Source: Spongilla lacustris (Eukaryota > Porifera > Demospongiae > Spongillida > Spongillidae). From it: DNA of 64,000 nt. A model generated the notes under the pieces. The model searched no databases. It saw only the letters and a program-made list of their open reading frames with translations, and was not told where the DNA came from. Below are positions 34,056 to 44,709 of the stretch, piece after piece. Numbering within the stretch: position 1 is the first letter of the stretch; each line of letters opens with the position of its first letter. The translations under genes and the position numbers were made by a program. Location: NCBI GenBank assembly GCA_949361645.1, contig OX442415.1, positions 17,015,269 to 17,079,268 of the forward strand. Reading direction: 5' to 3'.

Positions 34056-34229
34056 CTTTACGGTAATAATCTTGTATAGTAGTGTTGTTAATAATAGAAG
34101 TGAATTGAATTACGTAGCTCGCTACGAAGGGAAATTAGTGTTAATTTCATTTTAATTATATTCATTTTTGTATCGGAGGGGGGTGCCTTAGCCCCCTGAG
34201 CCCCCCCCTAAATACGCCACTGCCTTTTC

Positions 34230-36390
34230 ACGGAGGGCCAGAGGGATTAGAAGATTTGTTTTCAATACAGGAACGGCAAACTATAACCTCGCACCATGCG
34301 GATCACCAAATCGATAGAAAAGGACGGAACCAACCTTGTATGAAAGTTTTAGGCCTTGAAAAGTGATCGCTGATAGTTCCTGAACTCACTCGCGTTAGAG
34401 AACTTCGTGTCGCGTGATGTAATTGAACCAATATTGGACGTGTCGCCTGAGTAATTGAACCGAGCGTGTGACATTTATATATTCATATTGCGGTCGAATA
34501 AGGTCTATAGGGTGCCTATGTATTACATTATACATATGCATGTAAGAGCCTTCCGTCCGCGATCCGGCACATCTCGGCGATACCAATAGGGTTGTCAGGG
34601 AAGCCGGCCAGTCCTATTGCAACATACTGTAGAGGCCGGGCCGTAACCTGTCACCCGGCTGACCTGAGCCATTCACGAGTTTGACTAATTGTTGTATAGG
34701 TACAAACTTGAGGTTATAATTAGTCACGTATTGTTGTTGAATGTGTACTATAGCTATAGCATGTATAATTACATTGGACGTTAAGGTTATGTAAACATGC
34801 AACACTCTTTTGAATAGATCCCGTCATAAATAGCCTTCTTAAATCTGTCGGCACTTCCTGCCATGCACTTCTTGAGGGCTGTAAGTCAAAAGATGCTTGT
34901 ATATAAACAATAGATGCATGGATGCATTTCACATGCACTCCGAACAGTATACAGCTAGCATCGGTTTTAGCTGTGCTATTTTTCTGTGCGTTATAATGCA
35001 TGTGCTTAGAGTACTAGATTGCATGCATACATGAAGTTGACAATTGCATAGACCTTGTTACATGTACAAATCAGTACAGCACTAGCTGCATCATCAGAAA
35101 TTGCTTCAGTTCTGCATGTCAAACTTGATTTGAGCGGTTTCTTATGGGGTAGGAACCATGCATACCATAAGATGCATGAACATCCATGGGACCGCGGCTT
35201 CGCTGCATGACGCGTACTGAGGCTTGCATGGGTTGGGAATGCTATATTCAATTGTCATTACAAAAGTAAGGGAATGTTATACATGTGCATACAAATATAT
35301 GGGAAAGTTTACGAGAAAAGGGACCTAGCGTGCATGTATTATATAAAAGTATAATAAAAATGCATTACGTTTGATTTGCTATAACTTCCGAACAGTTAAC
35401 GCTATCAACTTCCTATTTCCAACATTTCATACTGCACCATTTCTCTATGGTAAAATATATTTTGGAGTCTTGCACTTGCTCCGTGTCAGTATTGCAACGT
35501 TCGATACCCCACTGGGTTCAAACCCGCCATAACTTTCGGTAGGAGTAATCAATTAATTCGCTTCAAATTCGGTTTGTATGTAGAGAGGTCCTATACCTAT
35601 CGATTTGTTCTGTTCGCTGATTTTTATGCCATCCATTACGGAGATACAGTTGAACAAACTACGTGCCCATTTTCGCGCTCGATTCGCGCCAATGATTTGG
35701 GCAAATTGCGTTCCGCTCAATGTATGGGGAGGCGGGGATTATATCATTGGCGCGAATCAAGCGGGAAAACGTGCAAGGAAGCTGCAATGGCAACTTGATC
35801 GTATGGACCCTAGGTTTTTGTGATGACGATTGACGAAGCGTTTTAGCCTGTGGTGTTTCTTATCTAGTAGCTTTATTTTTATACATGTAACTTATGTAAG
35901 TTAAAAACGTCAAGTCTCTGTAATTGTACACCAGTATCAGCGGACCGTATATTGATTTTATATCGGTTACATTTGTCCGCAAACACACAGTTCGTTGCTC
36001 TGACATCACAGTGCTAGAAACAACATCTATTCAAACATGTACTCATGTCGTAGTGCGAAAATTCCCTCTAGTACTTATTCCTAACACTAATTCGGTTACA
36101 TGTTGTCGTGAATAATTGTTTGGAAGGCCAGTACATTGTACAAGAAATATAAAAAACCAATAAGAAAGCCGAGTGTTACCGATAATATTCGGTTAGAAGT
36201 TACCTCTTACTGAAAGGTAATGATAAGAAAAGTGTCTTACCGGTTGCTTAACGGTATCGGATAACCGGTAAGCGGTATGGACAAAACTTATCGATACTGA
36301 GTTGACCCTAGGTCCCTAGCTATGGGTCGGTAAGGGGGTGGGGCCGTGGAATGCTACATGTATCTTGTTGGGGGGGGGGGGGGGGGGGGG
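34230..36390. other. Gene-free AT-rich stretch
   Basis: I see no supported gene. It includes an imperfect inverted repeat around GATTCGCGCCAATGAT (about 35683-35698, inverted about 35741-35757). 34170-34225 has G/C-run sequence ending CTAAATACGCCACTGCC, which looks like a transposon end. Confidence 0.5.
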
Positions 36391-36393
36391 GGG

Positions 36394-36610
36394 GGACACA
36401 CTCCTGGAGGCGGACACCTGTTCCTAGGAGGCAGTGTCCGGGGGGGGGGGGGGACACTCCTTCCTAGGAGATTGTGTCCGGCGGACAATGTTTCCTAGGA
36501 ATAATTGTCCGGCCGGACAATTATTATATGGGGGGACACGTATTCCTATTACACCGGACCAATATTTTCTGAAGAAAAAAAAGGTCCGTGTCCTAGAAGA
36601 AAAGGTCCGG
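36394..36610. repeat. Tandem hairpin array (core TTCCTAGGA) at a Ginger 5' end
   Basis: At least four units bounded by GGACAC or GGACAAT and GTGTCC or ATTGTCC. Each has an inner palindrome TTCCTAGGA, and units are separated by G-runs or CCGG. The array ends 50 bases before the start codon of a truncated Ginger transposase. Confidence 0.85.
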
Positions 36611-36660
36611 AGATTTATTTCAATTAAACGTCCACGTGGTTGATATTCAGTTTGCGAGTG

Positions 36661-37580
36661 ATGGCGGAGATTGAAGAAATACTTGACGATGGTTCCGATT
36701 GTGATGATTTTGTCGAGGAGGCCTATGCCTATTTAGTGTCGAAGAAGTATCCTGAATGTGTCCATGCATGAGACCAAAAAGAGGGTGATACGAAGGAAAG
36801 CTGCGAAGTTGACAATATCTGTTGAAGGAGAGCTATTATATATTGGAAGAGGCCAAAGGCAACATTATCGCTGCACATGCAGTTGAGGCAGAATTAAGAA
36901 GCATACGACAAAAAGCACTGCAAACCAGGCTAACTTCAGTGTGAACAGTTGGTATTGCAGAGAAACTTCTCCCGTAAAAAGGTCAGGGGTGGAAAACTGA
37001 CAGAAAGATTTCTTAATTGGGCCATACACAATCTTAAATGTGCTGCCAAATGCAGGCAGCCACTTAAAAATGCACATGCAAGTTGAAGATCAAAGTTCTT
37101 CACAAGGAGATTGTGCAAGTAAAATTTAAATATCATACAATTAAGAGATACTTGTCAGTCTGCAGCTGATGTATGTTCTCCTAAGGTTGTAATAAGAGAT
37201 GCCATACATGCAAGTTACAAATACATGGGTATATCATGATGCAACTCTTAGCCACCATGCATGGAATATGCATTGTTTATAGGTTGCTTCTTCTGGTATA
37301 TACTCTGGCAAGCCCTCATTCTTCTGTTGAGATTGTCACACAGGAGGCCAATCTAAAGGTTTGTCTCGTGTATCCTTTTTCACTTACTTAGAATACAAGA
37401 CTAGATATATATTTTCATTAGACCCTTCATCACCCTGTAATCGTGCCCATCAAAATGACCTTGTTGAAGTCGGTGGCATTGATAGTGGTTGCACTGTACT
37501 GGAGGATTGTTCAGTTTCTGAAGAACGAGATATCATTCGTAAGGTAAATTACAATGTACTACCTAAGCAGGGAATAATTT
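36661..37580 (+). pseudogene. Internally deleted Ginger transposase
   Basis: Starts MAEIEEILDDGSDCDDFVEE, AYAYLVSKKYPECV, then after a frameshift RVIRRKAAKLTISVEGELLY. This parallels the complete copy at 49319 (VEEAYEYLVRNVYP, RCIRRKAQKF). It then jumps to a GPY/F-like piece (RKKVRGGKLTERFL, IGPYTILNVLPNAGSHL) near 36970-37060. The H2C2 finger and DDE core are missing. A further frame at 37361-37582 may be tail. The ULP1/PHD tail at 40290-40720 could be the other end of this copy, split by later insertions. Confidence 0.7.
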
Positions 37581-38200
37581 AACCGGTATCGCATCGCATT
37601 TTGCGAAGCAGTTTTTATAAGATGCGAAACAACTTCAAACATGGTCGCAGAAAACTGCGATGCAATCTAATCCGCGTTTGCAGGCACGTTGCTCAGTGTA
37701 AATGCTACGCGAAGAGAGTGCATTTATGGTACAAAAGAATTCCAATCAGAAAGCTGGCGCCACGTCACATCAGCCACACTCACGTGACATCGCGATCGCG
37801 ACAATTAATGTGATTGTGTATACGCGTACGAATGACATGAGCGCGCAGCATACACAGCCGGCTTCGAGAAGGGGGGTGTCGAATTTTATATTAAAAGAAT
37901 TATCAAGTTACCAAATAATTACTAATTAAAGTGTATGCACAAATATGCCCGAACGCGTACGCGACAGTACAGTGCCAATATGGGTGGACAAAATCTACAA
38001 ATATTAAAACTTTTAAATGTGATGGTGACCTCATAGACGGGGGAGGGGGGGGGGGGGGGAAGTAGTCGTTTGACTCGTTAACCTGAAAGCGATCCAAATG
38101 CACGTGGGCGTGTCCGTGGGATAGCTCTGCTTTGTGTTCAAATGAAGAATCACCACACATCTCGGCGGGAATGAATTGCGATGCAACTGAACCAAGTTGC

Positions 38201-38400
38201 NNNNNNNNNNNNNNNNNNNNNNNNNNNNNNNNNNNNNNNNNNNNNNNNNNNNNNNNNNNNNNNNNNNNNNNNNNNNNNNNNNNNNNNNNNNNNNNNNNNN
38301 NNNNNNNNNNNNNNNNNNNNNNNNNNNNNNNNNNNNNNNNNNNNNNNNNNNNNNNNNNNNNNNNNNNNNNNNNNNNNNNNNNNNNNNNNNNNNNNNNNNN
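38201..38400. other. Assembly gap (200 N)
   Basis: Exactly 200 undetermined bases. All open frames across it are artefacts. Confidence 0.99.
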
Positions 38401-38639
38401 CATGATTGTGGGAGTGTCACATGTCTGCCTGCATTTGATTGGTAGCGACAAAATTCTGTCGCTGTGCTATGGAATTCGACCCATTTTCGCCAGACGTATA
38501 CAATGTCATGTAAACCATATGCATTTATACGTCTGGGTACGAGACTACCACTGGGTAATGTCAGCGCTCGACTTGCTACAGGTCCACTCTTTTTGACTTG
38601 CCGTAAGGTTGGAAGTAAGGTAACTCATGGTCGTAGACA

Positions 38640-38785
38640 ACCTTCAAAGTTTGGGGGGGCTATAATGACTGGGGGTGGGTGCGGGAGGGGGCGTGCCCCC
38701 TCCTGCTAACAGAAAGGGGGTTTGGGGGAGCGCTGTAAGCTCCCCCAATGGGTCTGGGGCGAAGCCCCAGCCGCTTTAACTTTTT
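38640..38785. repeat. Double-hairpin module, copy 1
   Basis: Contains GGGGGAGCGCTGTAAGCTCC (stem-loop) followed by CTGGGGCGAAGCCCCAG (stem-loop). The same two hairpins in the same order occur at about 47757-47806. Probable subterminal module of a transposon family. Confidence 0.7.
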
Positions 38786-40160
38786 CCTTCTTTGTTGTTA
38801 GCAAAAGCTATGCAGAAATTGACCCGGCTGCCGGTATACGATATAGCAACGAATGCTTCTTGATCAAAGCGATGCGTTATTGCGTTTATTACATGATTTA
38901 TAATCCCTTCCGTTGTGCACCAAAAACTCTCTTTGAAAAATATATTTTTGCCTGGTTGGGCTTAGGAGGAAAAATTCGAACACGGGCGATGATGTAAAAT
39001 CAGTAACTGCATCACCGGCTAGTACTTTCACAATCAGCACCACATTCTTGGCTCATTTCAGTATTCACCACGCTGCTTATAATCGCAGGATCACATCTAA
39101 ATGAGGAACCGTTACTACATAGAGAATCCACAGTACTTGGACTTCCACTCTGACCGCTGCAAGTGTTATTGCTAGGTATGTTGCAAAAGTGCAATAATTG
39201 TCCTCCATTTTGTTCCACATTATTATTGCAGGATTATTAACACTTTTGAGGTCCATTTAAAAACTTGCTTCGTGTACGGTTTTGCTTTGCGTCATAGTTC
39301 GGAGGTTCGTTTTCATCCTCTTGTGTAGATTTCAATAAAAACGTACTTTACCAGATATCACTGATTCACTATTGGAAAAAGTGCTATGACTTTACCGTGC
39401 AAAATTAAAACACCTTGATCGGGATAGCGGACATCTTTGAAAGGTGTTTGGACATTCAATGTAGTGTATAACCTTGTATTGCACAAAATTTCATCAAAAT
39501 CTATCGATGCGAAGATATTGTTTTTTCGCCCGGAATTCGGTCGGCCGTACATGTATACGTAGTGTCTACATGCACTAACGTCATGTATTTCCCTATGAGT
39601 ATACATTGTTATTAAAGTTATGGAGCCACAAACAACTATATCGCTTGCATAGTGAACCTTTAACAGAATAGTTTGAAAGGGCATCTATTAACCTGCATAT
39701 ACTGAAAATTCCATCCCGATATGGTATACGTTGCAAAAGTTATGTGGGATTTAACAGAACATGCACGTTTTAATGAATTCCCATACTAAAAAAAAAATGC
39801 TTTTTTTACGCTTTAAAACGCTATATCTTCCGTATTTTAAATAATAAACTTATGATTTTGGTATCATTAAGTATGGTTTAATGCGCTCTTCAAATAAGTG
39901 TTATTATCTCTGTGATTTAAACAATTTGAAAAAATTTGCAACATACCTATTATTGCTGTTGCTGCATGCTAGTGCATGGCAAATCAAATCGCGATCGTTT
40001 GACAATGCGCTACCTTGCTTCTTAAAGAACTTCAAGAGTGACATAGTACGTCGTCGTATGCGAACTAAACATGCACATGTGTACTAGTACTCACGATCGA
40101 CCGAATTACAGCTGTAAGTAGTTAATTCTAATTATACGAGCGAACATTTTAATATTTTCT
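38786..40160. other. Gene-free AT-rich stretch
   Basis: Only short frames. Minus 39358-39684 (IFASIDFDEILCNTRLYTTL) is not recognised. No RNA gene or repeat was identified. Confidence 0.45.
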
Positions 40161-40289
40161 CCAAGGAAAATTTGGAGGGGGGCTCAAGCCCCCCCAAGCC
40201 TCCCCTTGTCTACGGCCTTGAGGTTGGAAGTCATATGTCTTCAACCCTAACCCATCAGTTATGCCAGGTGTTCAGAACATCAATATGTG

Positions 40290-40720
40290 AGAGCCGGTGC
40301 GGGAATATCATTCTTAGCTGTGAAAGTTGCTACCATCCAGAAGCAGCGTGGCAGTGATGATTGTGGGGTTTTTGCAATAGCATTTGCATTGCATGGTGCC
40401 CTGGGTAAATTGAGTTCGACCAGGCTACTATGCAAAACCACCTCCTACAGTGCTTTACTTCAAGAAACTTCACTCCTTTTCCTACCAAGAAAGTCAAAAG
40501 AGCATGCCATACCCGCATCATGAATATACATGTGTTTTGCATGCAGCTGTCAGATGCCTGACACTTATGGCGATATGGTGCAGTGTGGTCTTTGTGAACA
40601 CTGGTTTCACATCAAGTGTGTTGGCCTCCACTCTCTTCCATCTAGTGCAGAAGAATGGAATTGTTCACTATGTACATAAATCTTGGTGTGTTAATGAACT
40701 TTACCTTTACTGAATATTTA
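40290..40720 (+). pseudogene. Ginger-type ULP1-like/PHD tail fragment
   Basis: Contains the C-terminal half of a ULP1-like cysteine protease domain, VATIQKQRGSDDCGVFAIAF (Q...DCG with the catalytic Cys), then FPTKKVKRACHT. A PHD-type finger follows in another frame: CFACSCQMPDTYGD, MVQCGLCEHWFHIKCVGL, EEWNCSLCT. Same architecture as 52432-53022. Frameshifted, without integrase. Confidence 0.75.
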
Positions 40721-40786
40721 TATACGATAAGTTGCACAAATGAACTACTACAATTATTTTACACATGACACATTACATCATCAGTA

Positions 40787-41191
40787 TTATACACATTCTT
40801 CTAAACTATATACATACAACAGAGTCACGAAAATGATGCCGATCGAGCCAGGAGGGCTTGGGCATTTTGCCTCTTCAAAACAGTGCCGAGGCGACAATAT
40901 ATTGCATTTAGCATTGGATGAGTGGGAGTGGATGGCCAAACGCCTAGCAATTCTTGAGAATGTTTCTTCTGCAGTGATTCCCCAGCCTCCATATGCCTCC
41001 ACTACGAGAGGGACACATATCCAACCTCTTTCCATACAACCCAAAGCATTGTTTTCTAATTTCTCTTGTTCACCCGCTGCAGCTGAGGCACCTGAGGTCT
41101 GACCAGCATCTGATATCAATGAATTATTGACGGGATGTATAACCTTGATGTCAAATGCCGCAGATCGAGACAGTGACCAGAAAATACACAA
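40787..41191 (-). pseudogene. Non-LTR-type element C-terminal domain, second copy
   Basis: Reads AAFDIKVIHPVNNSLISDAG, ERGWICVPLVVEAYGGWG and ARRLAIHSHSS. It is homologous to the domain of the next feature (AALDLTVISPLSSNVIAEAG, ELGWICVPLAVEPYGAWG, ARRLCIK). N-terminal parts are missing. It lies directly downstream of the other copy, suggesting nested or tandem 3' ends. Confidence 0.6.
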
Positions 41192-41214
41192 CTAACTACA
41201 CCATACATATAAAT

Positions 41215-44200
41215 CTACAATGCACTTCTACTCAACATCACTCTTGAGTTGGCCTTAATTAGGGACATGTTCAGACGACAATATAGATTAGAAATCACTC
41301 TGGACATTGTTTGGTTAGTTTTGATGCAGAGCCTGCGGGCCAAACGTGAGATTGTACGTTGTGCTTCTATGCCCCATGCACCATAGGGTTCCACTGCTAA
41401 GGGCACACAGATCCATCCAAGTTCTTCACACTTTGGATCATTTTTGATGTGCTTTCGGACTACAGCAGATGCAGCTGCTGACCCCCCTGTGAATCCCGCT
41501 TCGGCAATGACATTTGAGCTAAGCGGTGAAATCACAGTGAGGTCTAGGGCTGCTGGTCTGCTGCAGAACCAGTTGGGAACCAAAGTGTCAGCTGGCCTAG
41601 TGCGACGGTTGTCATGGCTCAACCCACTTCCAGCTTCACATTTAACACTTATGCCTGCCCGACGAAACGACTCAGCCAGTATATCTCTGATGTTGTTGTG
41701 CCTTATGACAACATCTCCCCCTAGCTCTCTTACAAGTTGTTGCATGGTGCCCCAAAGGATCTAAGGAATGGTCATAGCCTTCAGGGTCAAGGTGCAAACA
41801 CTGACCAGGAGTTGGTATCATAGAGAGCCATGAGGAGGAATGTGGTGCTGATACAGATAACAGCCTTGCCTTGTCGGCTAGTGAACTCTTGTTAAGTAGA
41901 CACTTGAACTGAACGTCGTCAATGTTAGATGACAGCCTTCTGACAACACTTTGTATGCACTACATCCATAACTGTAATGAAGTCTCAAGTGAAATACTTT
42001 GATTGTACATGTCCAGTGCATGATTCAGGTGAGTACTATGAATGGATGCAGTACCTGAAGCACTAAGAGAAGCTATATATGCTGCTGGAGAGTGAAGAGC
42101 TAGAGATCTTATGCCAAGGCCCCATGAGAGAGGCTTAATTCAGCCTGGTACCAATTAGCATCTTATGGGTCTAAGGCCAGGCACTCTGTGAAACTTTGCC
42201 TTACATTTTTGTCAAACAAGGCAAGCTCCTTAGCAGCTAGAGCTGGGGGTGTTGTCCTTGCTATGTGGGAGAGCTTACAAAATCATCCACAAAACGAAGA
42301 AGGATGAGAGCTACATGAAGATCTTGTGATCCTAAACTTTCAAGGGATTCCAAGCGCTTTATAGCCATTGCACGCTTAGATGAAATAAATGCTGAACAGT
42401 GTTGGAAGTCACCTATGAGAACACCCAGGATGACCATGCAGGTTTGGCTCAGTTGATGTCTTCATCTGTGATGGAAACAGAGCAAAGTCTGCATATTGGC
42501 TAAACAGTTCACATTTTGAATGGTTGATGTTGGGGGCCCAATTCTTCCAGGATATGATTGGCATGTCTGACAGCTACCACAGAACCAGCTATGGCATCAT
42601 CATCCAATTAAGTATCAACGATGCAGGAGCAAATCAGCACAACAGCTATCTTTAGAAATGGAGATGACAACTTTTTGTAGCACTTGTCATGCCGTAAATG
42701 GTCCGGGCGATATATAACCGGTCCGACCGAACCATCCATGGTGCTACAGACGGTCCCCCCCAGAACCACCCATGGTCGCCCTCTGCTACATATGGTCCCC
42801 CTTTTGTAGTCACAAATATTTCAACCTTTTCGAGCCTACCATAAAACGTAAGGTTCAGAAAATGACTTACGAGTTAAGAAACATATCCGTGCCATTTTTC
42901 TCTAGGCAGTGCATGCACTGAACTGTTTTAAAAATGAGTGGCGAGTATATCAGCAAAAAGGAATAGTATTGTGACAACATACAACTCTTCATGCGTGCAC
43001 AGATTTCCTTCTTTACACTCATTGTTCTAAAACTTCCAAGCGCAGTATAGTATCGGACGGAGAGATACCATTTGCAACGACATGCATCAAGCTTATTAAC
43101 TTAAGATAATCAATTTACAGGTAATCATTTTGAGACAGTTACATGTATGTAACGTGTAGTATTGGTATGTGTACTGTGTCAATCTGCTGACAGTATTGTG
43201 CATCGTATGTACAGTGGGGGGGAGGGGGGGGGGGAGGCAGCTCCCCCCGCCAAATATTAATTATGCAGCATACACGATAGCTATAGCTTCGTGCATCATT
43301 TTTGCGCTGCGCATGCATGATAATATAAGTGGATCCTTGTTTTAGATCGCTAAAAATATACCCTCCCCCTTCCATTACCAATCTAATCGGGGGGCGGACC
43401 ATCTGTGGCAGAGGGAGACCATCTATGGCACCATGGATGGGGGACCGTTCACAGCGCCACGGATGGTCCGGGGGGACCATCTGCAGTTGCCATGGATGGT
43501 CCGGGGGGACCATCCGTTGTGTGACAGTACCAAGGCATAAAGGGATCACCCTGTTGCACTCCCTGTTTGGATGTCAGACTGGTGCCAGAGATATGGGTGT
43601 TGGCCATAGCACCAACTGACCCAAGGTAACAATTCTGGAAAGTGGTTTGCACATTCCTCTAGGATAGCCTGACGAGAGACAATGTTAAATGCATTTCTCA
43701 GATCTAGCATGCAAGTGATGAAGTCTTTATCTTTCCAGTGGTCTTCTATACACTGACGCAGACTATGAACAATCCTTTCACTACCAGAAGGACATGAGAC
43801 ACCACATTGGAAGGGCTCAAAATAGGCTGCAGCTTTCATTTTGGTGAGGGTACAGAGACATTTACTTACTAGCCTCCTGAGTGTTTCACCTACAGCTATT
43901 GGTATCACATCCATAGGTTTTCCTTGGCTGTCCATTTTCAAGGCAGTCAAACGTCCCCCTGCTAGATATAGAGCAACTTCCTGTGGTGCTTTCCATACTG
44001 CTAATAGGTTCACTACACCCAGGAGCAATGAGCTGAGACTGGTTGGTAGTTGAACTTCCACGGCATCCAATAAATGCTGAATGCGCATGCCTGATGGACC
44101 GGCTGCGCTCAGTTTGAGGAAATATCTAAGAATTGTTATAAGATCGAAGTTGGATGGAAAGAGGGTATACTCTAAGACTTGTGTTACTGCACTTGTCTAA

Positions 44201-44706
44201 GGGGGTGAGATTGGAGGGGGACAATGGGGATGTTTTGAAACAAGTAAACTCCAAGTTTCATCAGTATCAGGTGCTACCCCAGATGATGTGAGAGCCTGAC
44301 ATGCCTTGCCATATAGCCCATCCATTGCTAATGAAATAGCTGCAGAAACCCTCCGGCCTAAGCAGCCAGATCTTGCCTTGTGTGATTTTTGCCACCTTGA
44401 GGTTTCAAGGACTGCCTGATCCCATAGAGATCTAATTTGACCAGCCATCCAGCGATCACACAGTTGGTTAATGTCTATATAGGCTTGCGCTGTCGACCAT
44501 GATGCTGACAGGAAAGAAGTATACATTTGGGCAATAGGAATAGCTTTAACCAGGCCTTGTTGTATTCAGGTACAGAATATCTTTAAGGGTAGCAGCAAGT
44601 AACCTGGCAAAAGCTGGCGTAGATTTGAATGGCATGTGACGAATAATAGGACATCGTAGACCAAACATTTCAGCAAAAGATGGTAAACTGGAGAATCGAT
44701 CTCAGG
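41215..44706 (-). pseudogene. Non-LTR-type retrotransposon ORF, interrupted and mutated
   Basis: Read from the right: FAEMFGLRCPIIRHMPFKST, LLAATLKDIL; CLGRRVSAAISLAMDGLYGK; then reverse transcriptase ALYLAGGRLTALKMDSQGKP, PIAVGETLRRLVSKCL, CMLDLRNAFNIVSRQAIL and QGVQQGDPF. An 841-bp element (42686-43526) follows. RT resumes with KLSSPFLKIAVVLICSCIVD, and the catalytic YxDD box reads T, TAA, LDDDAIAGS. Thumb-like and C-terminal parts follow, and the ORF ends with RPADTLVPNWFCSRPAALDL then TVISPLSSNV (41745-41215), possibly a PD-(D/E)xK nuclease. Stops, frameshifts and the insertion make it dead. Exact clade not assigned. Confidence 0.75.
42686..43526. mobile_element. Non-autonomous element with hairpin arrays at both ends
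   Basis: Ends TGTCATGCC... (42686) and ...GTGTGACA (43526) interrupt the RT reading between QGDPF and KLSSPF. Both ends carry GGACCAT/ATGGTCC hairpin units around CATGG cores (42702-42803; 43388-43520). The interior is AT-rich without coding. A target duplication is not clean (GTAC against GTGC is a candidate). End structure resembles the arrays at the Ginger elements, so it may be mobilised by a Ginger transposase (inference). Confidence 0.7.
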
Positions 44707-44709
44707 GAG

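Noticed and set aside
37903..38596. Long frames spanning the N block
   Set aside because: Consist mostly of undetermined bases.
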